A stretch of 64,000 bases of DNA, taken from contig JAQCEV010000001.1 in NCBI GenBank assembly GCA_027618515.1, positions 1-64,000 of the forward strand. The letters run 5' to 3'. The position numbers and the translations under genes are program-made. The notes below the pieces were generated by a model. The model was not told the DNA's origin, did no database searches, and saw only the letters and a list, made by a program, of their open reading frames with translations. Source of the DNA: Chloroflexota bacterium. Its GTDB lineage: Bacteria; Chloroflexota; Dehalococcoidia; Lucifugimonadales; Australimonadaceae. Within the stretch, counting starts at the first letter, position 1. Each line of letters opens with the position of its first letter. Below, piece by piece: positions 38,280 through 48,562 of the stretch.

Positions 38280-39114
38280 CAGCGCCAAGCTCCTTATCCG
38301 GCAGGGCTTCAGTGAGTGTGGGTCCCAGTCTCGAACCGGAGGCCTGCTGCTCAACAGCGGGCACGGATTTCTTGAAACCACCCAGACCATTAATGAAGTA
38401 TTGCATCACTATCCCGATGGAATTAGAGGTCACCCAGTAGAGGACCAATCCAACGGGGAATATCAGACTCAGGAACCCGAAGAATACCGGGAACATGAGT
38501 GTCATGGTTTTCTGTTGGGCCGCTTGCTTCGGGTCCATGGAAGGTGACTGAGTCATCTTCTGCTGGACGAACATGGTGAGACCAGAGAGGCCGACCAAGA
38601 AGAACGCGAGAATATTACGGGATTGGGTCGCCTGGACAGCGAGATCCATCCCCAGGAAGCTCCGGTCGACCGGGACAACGGTGTTGAGGACGGGGAGCCA
38701 GCCGTAAAGCTTGCTGGCCAGACCCGCGAGGTTTTCAGGGGTGAACGGCACGACGAAGTTGATGGCCCAGAACAAGCCGATGAAGATAGGCATCTGAACG
38801 ACCATAGGGCCGAGACAGCCGATGGGGTTGAGGCCCATCTCTTTGTACGCCTTCATGATCTCTTGCTGGCGAAGCTGCGGGTTGTTCTTGTGACGGTCGT
38901 TGATCGCCTTCATGCGAGGACCAAGATCCTGCATCTTGCGGGTCTGACGAACTTGCCGAACGACAAGTTTGTACGTGGCCCCACGAACCAAGATAGTGAA
39001 TGCGATGATGGCCAGCCCGAGGTTGCTGCCTAAAAAGACATACAACATCAGTAGGCTGTTGGTCATCGGTTTGGTGATCGCCTCGTTCCAGACGAGGACG
39101 ACGAAATCGAACAT
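38170..39114 (-). CDS. yidC: YidC/Oxa1-family membrane insertase
   Basis: GLAIIAFTILVRGATYKLVVRQVRQTRKMQ; MPIFIGLFWAINFVVPF; basic C-terminal tail. Confidence 0.93.
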   Translation of the reverse strand: MFDFVVLVWNEAITKPMTNSLLMLYVFLGSNLGLAIIAFTILVRGATYKLVVRQVRQTRKMQDLGPRMKAINDRHKNNPQLRQQEIMKAYKEMGLNPIGCLGPMVVQMPIFIGLFWAINFVVPFTPENLAGLASKLYGWLPVLNTVVPVDRSFLGMDLAVQATQSRNILAFFLVGLSGLTMFVQQKMTQSPSMDPKQAAQQKTMTLMFPVFFGFLSLIFPVGLVLYWVTSNSIGIVMQYFINGLGGFKKSVPAVEQQASGSRLGPTLTEALPDKELGADGETTSGTNGEDGRGSDRASDTRARRRPRRGRGRRR

Positions 39115-39135
39115 TTCTTCTCGTTCCCCTTTTGC

Positions 39136-40374
39136 CTAGAACCCTTCGACCTTGTATTCCCAGTCCTTCTCGATAATGCCACCGTCGACCACGAATGCAG
39201 TGATCATTTCCTCTAGCGACCGCACATAGACGGTATTGCCGCTGACCATGAGCGGCGCGCGGACTTTGTCGTCGGCGAGAGCGTAGTCATCGATCCTGAT
39301 ACCGTCACGATCCAAGAGCGTTACGTCGCCACCATCCGAGCCAACCATGATGTTGCCGTCGACGACCGCAGGCCTGGCGAGGATCTCGTCACGCGAGCCT
39401 TCTTGGTCGTACGTCCACGCAACGGAGTCAGTGTCCGTGTCATAGGCGTAGAGCACGCCGTCGAGGTTCGGTGCGTAGATGCGGTTGCCGTCGGTTGCGG
39501 GGGTGGCCCAGAACCAACTGTCCGCCGTGAAGACTTCCTGCTTGTCTCCGGAGGCCATGTCAATGGCGTACATGATGCCGTCGAATGCGCCGACGTAGAG
39601 CGTGCCGTCGATGGCGACGGGGGCAGCTACGACGCTGGCGCCCAACTCAACGGGGGCGCTCCACACCAGTTCACAGGTTTCGATAGAGACGGCGTGCACG
39701 AAGTGATCAAGGTCGCCGAAGTAGGCGACGCCGTCGACCACGAGCGGTGACGACCACACGCGGCCTACTCCGACTTCCTCCCCTAAGGGGTAACGGCATC
39801 GTTCGATGCGGTTCTGACGTCCGGCGCTGAGTTCCTCAGCCTCTAAGACGTAAAGGCGCCCAAGGTGCGTGTCCTCAGCCGCGGCAACAACGAGTGCGCC
39901 ATCTGCGTAAATGACATCGCCGGAGATACCTTTGGCGAGCTTGTTGCCATCGATCTCAAACGAGCCAACGTCGCCGAGGACATCGCCGTCTTCCGAGACG
40001 TTGAGCGAGTAAACGAAGCCTTGGTAGCTACCAACGAAGAGGCGGCCATCCGCGATGGTTGGCGTGCCGTAAAATGCGACGCCAACGCGCTGTTTGTCCC
40101 CTCCCTCTTCGCGCTCCTGGGCGTCGAAGACGTGGCCTTCCCGTGGCTGGATGCCGCCGCGGGAAGTGGGGATAAGCAGGAGTTCAATGACGCGCCCATC
40201 GCGAGTAGCGACGAAGACCGTCTCCGTTTCGGGCTGGGCGACGATACCCGACCAACTCTCGGAGGCACCGATGTTGCGTTGCCCCGCACAGCCCGCCAAT
40301 ATGACGGCTGCCACGAGCGACAAAAGCACAACCATGCTTAGCTGGCGGCTGAATCGTGAGCCAGGGCGTTTCAC
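39136..40374 (-). CDS. PQQ-like beta-propeller lipoprotein
   Basis: Lipobox VILAGCAG, repeated GxLYVGxxDGxxYAID blades. Confidence 0.85.
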   Translation of the reverse strand: MKRPGSRFSRQLSMVVLLSLVAAVILAGCAGQRNIGASESWSGIVAQPETETVFVATRDGRVIELLLIPTSRGGIQPREGHVFDAQEREEGGDKQRVGVAFYGTPTIADGRLFVGSYQGFVYSLNVSEDGDVLGDVGSFEIDGNKLAKGISGDVIYADGALVVAAAEDTHLGRLYVLEAEELSAGRQNRIERCRYPLGEEVGVGRVWSSPLVVDGVAYFGDLDHFVHAVSIETCELVWSAPVELGASVVAAPVAIDGTLYVGAFDGIMYAIDMASGDKQEVFTADSWFWATPATDGNRIYAPNLDGVLYAYDTDTDSVAWTYDQEGSRDEILARPAVVDGNIMVGSDGGDVTLLDRDGIRIDDYALADDKVRAPLMVSGNTVYVRSLEEMITAFVVDGGIIEKDWEYKVEGF

Positions 40375-40454
40375 TCTAAATAGGTCCTTGTCCCGTCTCC
40401 ATATGAGGCGAGAACAGCGCCCCCGAACTTATCGGGCTGACGCTGGATGATCGT

Positions 40455-40700
40455 CTAATCCACTAATCCATGGGCATGCGACCCGGTTCCAGGAACCGGG
40501 TCATATCCTTCACCACCCCAAGGCTGGCAGCGGCCCAGCCGCTTCACAGCGAGCCATCCACCCTTGAGCAATCCGTGAGTCTCTATCGCTTCCTGCGCGT
40601 AGTGCGAGCAGGTAGGCGAGTAGCGACAGGCACCTGGCCAGTAGGGTGACAGCGCGTGCTGATAAAATCCGATCAACCGGATCGCCACACCACGCATCAC
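40455..40700 (-). CDS. yidD: Membrane protein insertion efficiency factor YidD
   Basis: [35 protein letters not shown]. Confidence 0.95.
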   Translation of the reverse strand: MMRGVAIRLIGFYQHALSPYWPGACRYSPTCSHYAQEAIETHGLLKGGWLAVKRLGRCQPWGGEGYDPVPGTGSHAHGLVD

Positions 40701-41068
40701 TCACCACCCTCCCCGGCGCCGGGCTTTCCCAACAGATCTAGTCGACGCTCGAGATCCAATACAACATTGCGGATCGTTTGAAAATCCGCATCAAGGATCG
40801 GTTTGCGAGCAATCAACAACTGATCCCACCCCTCTCGGACTGGGGCCCGCCTAACGATCTCTCGCAGACGGCGCCTCACCCGATTCCTATCCACCGCATT
40901 CATGGACACACGCTTACTGACTACGAACCCGAAGCGAGTGTAGTCAAGAGCGTTTGGTACCGCGCGCAGCACTAATAGTGGATGGGCTCGGGATGTGCCG
41001 CGCTGGCGGAGTGTCAGGAAGTCGCTCTTGCGACGAAGTCGCTGGTCTCGGTCTAAAGACTGGCGGAT
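40697..41068 (-). CDS. rnpA: Ribonuclease P protein component; frame extends upstream of listed GTG, candidate AUC start at 41068
   Basis: Frame upstream of 40972 continues [53 protein letters not shown]...[13 protein letters not shown]; the first canonical start (GTG 40972) would remove the N-terminal region. Confidence 0.9.
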   Translation of the reverse strand: MRQSLDRDQRLRRKSDFLTLRQRGTSRAHPLLVLRAVPNALDYTRFGFVVSKRVSMNAVDRNRVRRRLREIVRRAPVREGWDQLLIARKPILDADFQTIRNVVLDLERRLDLLGKPGAGEGGE

Positions 41069-41115
41069 ACGTCCCTCATCGGGTTGGCACCGGTTAGCAC
41101 TATCCTAGCTAGAAG

Positions 41116-41262
41116 CTAGGCGGCTAGCTGGTGCCGTCCTTTGAATCGCCGGGAGGCGATCACTCTCCGCCCGCCTGGCGATGCCATGCGGTGCATGAAT
41201 CCGTGCCGGCGTTGCCGACGGCGTTTCTTGGGTTGCCACGTTCGTTTCGACACAGGCCTCAT
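41116..41262 (-). CDS. rpmH: 50S ribosomal protein L34
   Basis: [42 protein letters not shown]. Confidence 0.93.
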   Translation of the reverse strand: MRPVSKRTWQPKKRRRQRRHGFMHRMASPGGRRVIASRRFKGRHQLAA

Positions 41263-41405
41263 CCCCTCGTTTGGGCGATTGCCCAGGTGCGAATTATACT
41301 TACCCCACGAGTAGGGTGTCAAACGAGCACACCCTAGTATCAGACCACTCCCGCCTTCAACTCACATGCCCGCAAAACGCTTCTTTGAGCGCGGGGAGAT
41401 TCGTT

Positions 41406-42173
41406 TTGTCACCGCCAAGCAATAAGCCGAAACGACTAAGGGCTGACCAACTACTGCTCGATAGAGGGTTTGCGACAAGTTTGGAGCAAGCACGAGCGAT
41501 GATCCTGGCGGGGGAAGTGTCCTCTGCGTCGCGTCGCATCGAGAACGCGGGGCAATCATTACTTGGGGACACTATGTTGTCAGTCCGCCAGCGCCCGCGC
41601 TTCGTGGGACGAGGCGGGGAGAAGTTGGCAGGCGCGTTGGATGCGTTCGGGCTTGATGTCGCCAGCATGGTGGGACTCGACGTCGGTGCGTCGACCGGCG
41701 GGTTCACGGATTGCCTGCTGCAGAGCGGCGCCACGCGGATGTACGCGGTGGATGTTGGCCGAGGGCAATTGGCAGAGCGATTACGCAACGACCCCCGGGT
41801 GAAGTCGTTCGAGCGTATGAACGCGCGCCATCCCTACCCGCTGCCCGAACTGGTGGACATCGCGGTGATGGATGTGTCGTTCATCTCACTGCTCGTGGTT
41901 TTGCCAGAGACGATCGCGCACGTGAAGCAAGGAGGGCTAGTGGTGGCGTTGGTCAAGCCGCAATTCGAAGCGGCGAAGAATCAGGTCGGACCCAAAGGAG
42001 TGGTGAGCGACCCGGCGGTCCACGCGGACGTGATCGGTAAGGTTTGCTTATGGGTAGCAGAACGGCCAGGGATACGGCTCGTTGGGGTACGGCGATCTGT
42101 TCTGCAGGGTGACGAGGGCAATCGCGAGTTCTTCGTGGCGTTGCGCGTGACGGGGGCCACAGGCGGTGGCTAG
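41406..42173 (+). CDS. tlyA: TlyA-family rRNA methyltransferase with S4 domain
   Basis: LRADQLLLDRGFATSLEQARAMILAGEV (S4), VGLDVGASTGGFTDCLLQ; likely TTG start at 41406 after GGAG. Confidence 0.92.
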   Translation: MSPPSNKPKRLRADQLLLDRGFATSLEQARAMILAGEVSSASRRIENAGQSLLGDTMLSVRQRPRFVGRGGEKLAGALDAFGLDVASMVGLDVGASTGGFTDCLLQSGATRMYAVDVGRGQLAERLRNDPRVKSFERMNARHPYPLPELVDIAVMDVSFISLLVVLPETIAHVKQGGLVVALVKPQFEAAKNQVGPKGVVSDPAVHADVIGKVCLWVAERPGIRLVGVRRSVLQGDEGNREFFVALRVTGATGGG

Positions 42174-42310
42174 GCGCGCCTAACTACAAGCCCTTGGAGT
42201 GCTGACGTGACCCCTTGATTATGGCTGCGTGGTGGCCCTCATTTCACTTGGCGTTCCGCGCGTTACAATGGTAGTGTTCGCCAGCGATCACCACCGCGCG
42301 GGGAGATACC

Positions 42311-43774
42311 TTGGACGACGCCCCACGATTCGCTCTTGATGAGTCCGATAATCCGCACGATGAGTGTGGAGTCGTCGGAGTCCACCTCCCACAGGCCACC
42401 GACAGTGATGCCGCGCAGGTGGCGTTCTACGGCTTGTATGCTCTGCAACACCGCGGGCAAGAGAGCGCAGGCATCGCGGCGTCGGATGGCCGGACTCTTC
42501 GCAATTTCACGAATGTTGGTTTGGTTTCGAACGCGTTCAGGCAAGAAGACCTGGAACGCTTGCCAGGTCATATCGCGGTCGGGCATACCCGCTACTCAAC
42601 GACGGGATCTTCTAGCGCGCTGAACGCGCAGCCTATCCTGGCGCAGGGGCCAGGAGGCGAGATCGCGTTGGCGCACAACGGCAATATCGTCAATGCAGAA
42701 GAGATGCGCCAGCGGCTCCTAGAGTGGGGAGTTTCGACCACCACCGGCACGGATAGCGAGGTCATCGCACACCTGTTGGCTTGGGCTCCAGGCGAGACGT
42801 GGGGCGAGCGCACCGCTTACTTGATGAAATCGATCAAGGGCGCGTATTCGTTGGTCGTCGCCACGAAGGACACGACGATCGGCATCCGGGATCCTCACGG
42901 CGTGCGGCCGTTGTGCTTGGGCCGATTCTCCAACGGTGGGTGGATCATCGCATCGGAGAGTGCCGCGCTGGATCATATCGGCGCGCAGTTCGTACGCGAG
43001 GTCGATCCCGGCGAGACTGTGGTGATCGACCGTGACGGCCTCGTCAGCGTCCCGAATCCACTGCCTCAGGAACGCATCGCTCATTGCGTTTTCGAGCACA
43101 TCTACTTCGCCCGCCCCGATTCCACGCTGGACGGACGCCTCGTGCATATGTCGCGTACGCGTATGGGCGCAGCCTTGGCGAAGGAACACCCCGTTGAAGC
43201 TGACGTGGTGATCTCGATCCCTGAGTCGGCCAACTCTGCGGCGGTCGGGTACGCAAGAGCATCAGGAATCCCCTTCGAGCTTGGACTCGTAAAGAATCGC
43301 TACGTGGGCCGGACGTTCATCGAACCGGACCAACGGTTCCGTGATCTTGGGGTGCGGAACAAGTTCAACCCGCTACCCGAAGTGCTGGCCGGTAAGCGAG
43401 TGGTGGTGGTGGACGACAGCATCGTTCGTGGAACGACGACACCGCGCATCGTTCAGCTACTCAAGCGAGCAGGCGCAGCAGAGATACACGTACGCGTGTG
43501 CGCGCCACCGATCAAGAATCCCTGCCATTTCGGCGTGGACATGGCCACGAAAGACGAGTTCATCGCTTCCGGTCGGACGGTCGACGAGATCCGAGAGATC
43601 ATCGGCGCCGACTCGCTGGGTTACCTGAGCACGGAAGCCCTGCACGATGCGGTTGGTGGAGACAGTACGGGCTCGCGCTTCTGCGATGCCTGCTTCACGG
43701 GCAATTACCCGATCCCGATCCAACTGCAGATGGACAAGCTCTCCCTGGAACGAACTCTGACGCAGGGCGAATAG
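42311..43774 (+). CDS. purF: Amidophosphoribosyltransferase
   Basis: CGVVGVH...YGLYALQHRGQESAGIA; VVVVDDSIVRGTTTPRIV. Confidence 0.96.
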   Translation: MDDAPRFALDESDNPHDECGVVGVHLPQATDSDAAQVAFYGLYALQHRGQESAGIAASDGRTLRNFTNVGLVSNAFRQEDLERLPGHIAVGHTRYSTTGSSSALNAQPILAQGPGGEIALAHNGNIVNAEEMRQRLLEWGVSTTTGTDSEVIAHLLAWAPGETWGERTAYLMKSIKGAYSLVVATKDTTIGIRDPHGVRPLCLGRFSNGGWIIASESAALDHIGAQFVREVDPGETVVIDRDGLVSVPNPLPQERIAHCVFEHIYFARPDSTLDGRLVHMSRTRMGAALAKEHPVEADVVISIPESANSAAVGYARASGIPFELGLVKNRYVGRTFIEPDQRFRDLGVRNKFNPLPEVLAGKRVVVVDDSIVRGTTTPRIVQLLKRAGAAEIHVRVCAPPIKNPCHFGVDMATKDEFIASGRTVDEIREIIGADSLGYLSTEALHDAVGGDSTGSRFCDACFTGNYPIPIQLQMDKLSLERTLTQGE

Positions 43775-43786
43775 CCGCAGTAGCCA

Positions 43787-44878
43787 TTGGCGACCCAGTA
43801 CCCTCCCCACACCATCACCCGCCTGCGGGAACTTGTCAGTGCGCTCCCTGATGCTGATCGCGCACGCTTCGAGCGTGTGTACGAGGTTTCAACAGCGGAA
43901 GGTCGACTTCACGCGCCGGATGCGATGGTTCCGTGGATAGAGAGTACTTTCGGCGAGCTGGCCTCGGTCCAGACGCAACGTATCGTTCGTGTGTCCAACC
44001 TCGTAACGGGCGAGGGGACACTGTTCAACGAACTCCGTGCTCGACGGCCAGTGCGATCCGCGCTCCAGACGGAGAGCGGGCTGGGGTCAGCGTTGCAGGA
44101 TGATCCTTGGGCGAACCCGATCCACGCGACGCCCGAAGATACATTCGGTAGGCTGTCCAACGCTCATGGCGTAACGGCGGCGAACGTCGCGAAATACGAC
44201 GCGGTGCACAGCATCATCGTGTTTTCCGAGCCGGACCCGCTCGCGTTCACGCGGGAGTCGGTCGTTGCACACTTAGCCCTAGCGCATGATTGGCTGCGGG
44301 CAGCACACCATGACGATGTGGGGGCCCGGTACCCGTATATCATGTGGAACTGTCTCTGGCGCGCTGGCGGTTCGATCGTTCACGGGCACACACAAGTGTC
44401 ACTCGCGCGCGGTCGTCACTACGCGAAGATCGAGCGCCTGCGAGCGGACGCGCTGCGCTACCGGGAGGCCAACGGCGTCTCCTATTTCGATGATCTGGCA
44501 GCCATCCATGCTTCGCTGGGACTGGCCCATCAGGTGGGCGGTGTGAGCGTGCTCGCGAATCTGACCCCGCTGAAAGAGAAAGAGTGCATCTTGATCGCGA
44601 ACGCGGCCGATGGCGCGCTGGGTGGCGCGCTCTTCGATGTGCTTCGCGTGTACCGCAACGCATTAGGCGTGCGATCGTTCAACGTGGGGATGCTGCTCCC
44701 TCCGATGGCTGAGACCAAGGAGTCCTGGGAAGGGTTCCCGGTCGTAGTGAGAGTTGTGGATAGAGGTAGTCTCGAAACAAGAACCAGTGATATCGGCGGG
44801 ATGGAGATGTTTGCGGAGTCGGTCGTTGCGGCCGACCCGTTCGCGGTTCATCAGGCCTTGGTTACCGAGGGAGCGTAG
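43787..44878 (+). CDS. HIT-superfamily protein, GalT-like
   Basis: GGSIVHGHTQVSLA contains the HxHxQ motif. Confidence 0.7.
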   Translation: MATQYPPHTITRLRELVSALPDADRARFERVYEVSTAEGRLHAPDAMVPWIESTFGELASVQTQRIVRVSNLVTGEGTLFNELRARRPVRSALQTESGLGSALQDDPWANPIHATPEDTFGRLSNAHGVTAANVAKYDAVHSIIVFSEPDPLAFTRESVVAHLALAHDWLRAAHHDDVGARYPYIMWNCLWRAGGSIVHGHTQVSLARGRHYAKIERLRADALRYREANGVSYFDDLAAIHASLGLAHQVGGVSVLANLTPLKEKECILIANAADGALGGALFDVLRVYRNALGVRSFNVGMLLPPMAETKESWEGFPVVVRVVDRGSLETRTSDIGGMEMFAESVVAADPFAVHQALVTEGA

Positions 44879-44880
44879 AC

Positions 44881-45624
44881 GTGGCATCCGTTGATGTGGT
44901 GATACCAGTACTGAACGAAGAACACTCGCTTCCCAGGTGCATCGAGCAACTGCGCGATTCCCTGAGTACGTCGCTGCCGCAACACCAGTGCAGGATCGTC
45001 GTTGCCGACAATGGGTCGACCGACGGTACGTTGGATGTGGCGAAGGCTGAAGCGAGCGCACACCCCGCGCAGGTGGCGTACGTGCATCTCGACGTTCGCG
45101 GGCGCGGGCGAGCGCTGCGCAAGGCTTGGCTGGAGAGCGACGCGGACGTAGTGAGTTACATGGACGTGGATCTCTCAACCGGGCTGGACGCGTTCCCGGC
45201 GATGGTGAACGGGATCGTTGAAGATGGCTATCACGTTGCGTTTGGGAGCAGGCTGGCGAAGGGTGCTCACATCAAGCGATCTCCGAAGCGCGAGGTGATC
45301 TCGCGGACGTACAACCTGATGATACGAGCGCTGATGCAGACCCGGTTCCGGGACGCACAGTGCGGTTTCAAGGCGCTCAGTCGCGGCGCGGCCCAAGCGT
45401 TGGTTCCCACCATCGTGAACAATCATTGGTTCTTCGACACTGAACTCTTAGTCATCGCAGAAAAGCGTGGTTTCCGCATGCTTGAGGTCCCGGTTACGTG
45501 GGACGAGGATGCCGACACTCGCGTCAAGATAATGCCGACGGTCATGGAAGATCTGAAGGGGCTGGCGAGGCTGAGATGGGGGGGTATCCCTGAAGTCGAG
45601 CCTCCCAAGGGGCTGCGAGAGTGA
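44881..45624 (+). CDS. Family 2 glycosyltransferase (polyprenyl-phosphate type)
   Basis: VDVVIPVLNEEHSLPRCIEQL...VVADNGSTDGT...YMDVDLSTGLDAF. Confidence 0.92.
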   Translation: MASVDVVIPVLNEEHSLPRCIEQLRDSLSTSLPQHQCRIVVADNGSTDGTLDVAKAEASAHPAQVAYVHLDVRGRGRALRKAWLESDADVVSYMDVDLSTGLDAFPAMVNGIVEDGYHVAFGSRLAKGAHIKRSPKREVISRTYNLMIRALMQTRFRDAQCGFKALSRGAAQALVPTIVNNHWFFDTELLVIAEKRGFRMLEVPVTWDEDADTRVKIMPTVMEDLKGLARLRWGGIPEVEPPKGLRE

Positions 45625-45694
45625 ACCAGCGTGCGAACGGCAATCGCAGAGTAGATAATGGAAGGCGTACGAACCTCCTTTTGCAGGCCAACAG

Positions 45695-46693
45695 ATGACT
45701 CAACGTAATCCCGCATTCGAAGTCCGCCCGTCGGTTATCACCGGCGATACGGCTGACGTATACCTCCACCGCACCCAGCGGGTGCTCCGCAACGAGGGCA
45801 TAAACCCGACCGTGGTGATGCAATTTTCCGCCACCAACGAGGGAACGCTATGCGGTTCGATGGAGGTTCGGGCAGTCCTGAGCAAGGTCGCATCTGAGGG
45901 CAATCGCGAGGTCTGGGCAGTTGAAGAAGGGCAGCAGATCGCCAGAGGCGAGGTCTGCCTGACGGTGAAGGCCCCGTACTCCAGCTTCGGCCTTTACGAG
46001 ACAGCGATCTGCGGGATACTGGCGCACCACTCAGGCTGGGCTACTGCCGCACATGCGTTGACGGCAGAAGCCGGTAATATCCCGGTCGTCAACGTCGGGG
46101 CGCACAACGTGCACCCGTCTGTGGCTCCGGTCATGGACTACGCTGCCGTCGTCGGCGGGTGCCTGAGCGGCTCAACGGTACTCGGGTCCAGGCTCGCCAA
46201 TAGCCCTCCCGTCGCCACGGTGTCCGGAGCGCTCGTGCAGCTGATGGGCGACCCCGTGAAAGCGATGCATGCATATGATCGCGCCGTAGCGCCGGATGTG
46301 CAGCGGATCGCCTACATGGATCCGCGGAAGGATCCCGCCGAGCAAGCGGTCGAAGTCGCACGTGCCATGCGGGACCATCTGAACAGCGTTCGTATCGCTC
46401 GGATGCCTGGGGGTCGCGCCGTAGACACGGAAACGCTCATGGAGGTTCGCCGTCGGCTTGACGGGATCGGCGCGCGCCACGTCAGCATCGTGCTCAGCGG
46501 ACGGTTATCGCCAGAGCGTATACGGAAGCACCTAGACGAGGGCGCACCGATCGACGTGTTCCACGACAACGGGTACATCTCATCCGCGAATCCCCTGTCG
46601 TTCCTGCCGAACATCCTGACGATCAGCGATAAGTTGGTTCCTCAGGAAACTGAGCCACTTCCGCCCAACTCGCGGCTGGTGCGGGTGCTCTAA
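45695..46693 (+). CDS. Nicotinate phosphoribosyltransferase family protein
   Basis: SVITGDTADVYLHRTQRVL, FHDNGYISSANP C-terminal pattern. Confidence 0.8.
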   Translation: MTQRNPAFEVRPSVITGDTADVYLHRTQRVLRNEGINPTVVMQFSATNEGTLCGSMEVRAVLSKVASEGNREVWAVEEGQQIARGEVCLTVKAPYSSFGLYETAICGILAHHSGWATAAHALTAEAGNIPVVNVGAHNVHPSVAPVMDYAAVVGGCLSGSTVLGSRLANSPPVATVSGALVQLMGDPVKAMHAYDRAVAPDVQRIAYMDPRKDPAEQAVEVARAMRDHLNSVRIARMPGGRAVDTETLMEVRRRLDGIGARHVSIVLSGRLSPERIRKHLDEGAPIDVFHDNGYISSANPLSFLPNILTISDKLVPQETEPLPPNSRLVRVL

Positions 46694-46720
46694 CCCCCGG
46701 CTACGCCATGAACGTGCGGG

Positions 46721-47359
46721 CTACGCCTCGACGATGTACGTTCCCAGAGCGAACCCAGCGTCATTGGTCAGCGCGGCTACGCTGGTGACGGGCTTTTCCA
46801 GATCAGCGAACGATCCACCCGAAACGGCGAACTCAGCCGCGCCAGCCGCAGTGCTTGCGTCAAACACGCTCACCTGGCTGTCACGGACGTCGTCCGCTTC
46901 GTAGGTCGCGATGTACTGCGCTCGCCCCACCTGTAGATCAACCTCGTGCACAACCAGCGCGTCCTTCCGAACGATGGCGAGCCAACCTCTGTCTCCGCGA
47001 CGTGGCACTGCTGCTGCGATGCGTGGGGTGTTGAAGTCGTCCTTCTCGTAATCGAGAGCGAGCAGCGAGAGGGCCATGGCTTCGCGGATGGGCATCCCAA
47101 GAGCGACCTTCTCGACGATGGGATCCGTGTGGCTGCCGTTGGTGGCGATGGCCCAGTCCCCTACGAGTCGTAGGGCGTTATAGGCGATATAGGGGTTCTT
47201 GTTCAGATCGGTCTCGAACCCGGGGCGAGGCACCACGGCCAAGGTTCCATTATTGTCGACGGCCTGGCGATTGGGGAATGATCGACTGGAGACGCGGTAC
47301 ATGACTGCGTTCGCTCCTGCAGCGTTCTTCCCGACGGCTACGATTCTTCCAACGTACAT
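46721..47359 (-). CDS. IMP cyclohydrolase, archaeal PurO-like
   Basis: MYVGRIVAVGKN...VMYRVSSRSFPNRQA resembles PurO family proteins. Confidence 0.75.
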   Translation of the reverse strand: MYVGRIVAVGKNAAGANAVMYRVSSRSFPNRQAVDNNGTLAVVPRPGFETDLNKNPYIAYNALRLVGDWAIATNGSHTDPIVEKVALGMPIREAMALSLLALDYEKDDFNTPRIAAAVPRRGDRGWLAIVRKDALVVHEVDLQVGRAQYIATYEADDVRDSQVSVFDASTAAGAAEFAVSGGSFADLEKPVTSVAALTNDAGFALGTYIVEA

Positions 47360-47398
47360 CTGTTTTCTTCTCGCTCGTGTTGCTTGGGGTTCTGTTGC

Positions 47399-48415
47399 CT
47401 AGCCAAGGGCCAGGCTAGGCGTCGCGTCCAGGGCCATCCCGTGGGTCACGCCACGGATAAATCGATAGTAGCCTGCCGCACCGATCATGGATCCATTATC
47501 GGTGCACAGCTTGGGTGCCGGGATGATCACGGGCACGGGCGCTTGGCGGCACGCCTCGCGGAGGGGTCCGTTGGCCGAGACGCCTCCACCCAGGACGAGG
47601 CCCTTCGCTCCGTAACGTTTGACGGCGGCGATGGCCTTGGTGGCGATGACATCGACAACAGCGTCCTGGAACGCAGCAGCGATATCGGCGACTAGGGTGG
47701 CATCCGCTCCTGCTTCGGGCGCTGGGTAGACGCCAAGCTCCTGCGCCTTGTGGAGCACGGCGGTCTTGAGCCCCGAGAAGCTGAAATCCAGGGAGTCGCC
47801 AAGCCATGCTCGGGGGAGCTTGAACGATGGCGTGATGCCCTCAGCGGTTCGCTGGACCACCGGGCCGCCGGGGTAACCAAGTCCAAGGATGCGACCTGCT
47901 TTATCGAAGGCCTCGCCTGCCGCGTCGTCACGGGTACGACCAACGACTTCGTAGTCACCGTGGCCTCGCATGACGATGAGATCGGTGTGGGCGCCTGATG
48001 CGATGAGCACGATGAGGGGGAAGCCAGGGTCTACGGCGGGATCGGTGCCACCGAGCCACGCGGCGTAGGTGTGGCCTTCCAGGTGGTGCACGCCCACCAA
48101 GGGTAAGTCTCGCGCATAGGCGATAGCCTTCGCGGTGTTGACGCCGACCATGAGTGAACCCATGAGCCCAGGCCCCTGCGTCACGGCGACGACATCGATA
48201 GCGTCCAACGTGACTTCGGCTTTAGCAAGCGCGCCTTCGAGAACAGGGACGATCTGCAGGAGGTGCTGCCGCGAGGCGACTTCGGGTACGACCCCTCCAT
48301 AGCGCGCGTGGATGGCGACCTGCGAGGAGACGACATCGGACAAAACACGAATGCCGTCTTCGACGACGGCAGCTGCGGTTTCATCACATGAGCTTTCGAT
48401 TCCAAGAACCAGCAT
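47399..48415 (-). CDS. tsaD: tRNA N6-adenosine threonylcarbamoyltransferase TsaD
   Basis: MLVLGIESSCDETAAAVV; VGVHHLEGHTYAAWL; GLVLGGGVSANGPLRE. Confidence 0.95.
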   Translation of the reverse strand: MLVLGIESSCDETAAAVVEDGIRVLSDVVSSQVAIHARYGGVVPEVASRQHLLQIVPVLEGALAKAEVTLDAIDVVAVTQGPGLMGSLMVGVNTAKAIAYARDLPLVGVHHLEGHTYAAWLGGTDPAVDPGFPLIVLIASGAHTDLIVMRGHGDYEVVGRTRDDAAGEAFDKAGRILGLGYPGGPVVQRTAEGITPSFKLPRAWLGDSLDFSFSGLKTAVLHKAQELGVYPAPEAGADATLVADIAAAFQDAVVDVIATKAIAAVKRYGAKGLVLGGGVSANGPLREACRQAPVPVIIPAPKLCTDNGSMIGAAGYYRFIRGVTHGMALDATPSLALG

Positions 48416-48562
48416 GACCAATCGAGGCTAGCACACCAAGGCCGGTTGCAGGTCTGGCGCGAGCCTGATTCAGAGGAACGTGCGAGGCCCTGTGCTACCA
48501 TCGCTGGCATTCCGTTCACGAGCGGCCGGAACGACAGAGTTCAGGCCGAAAGGGGATCTGAC

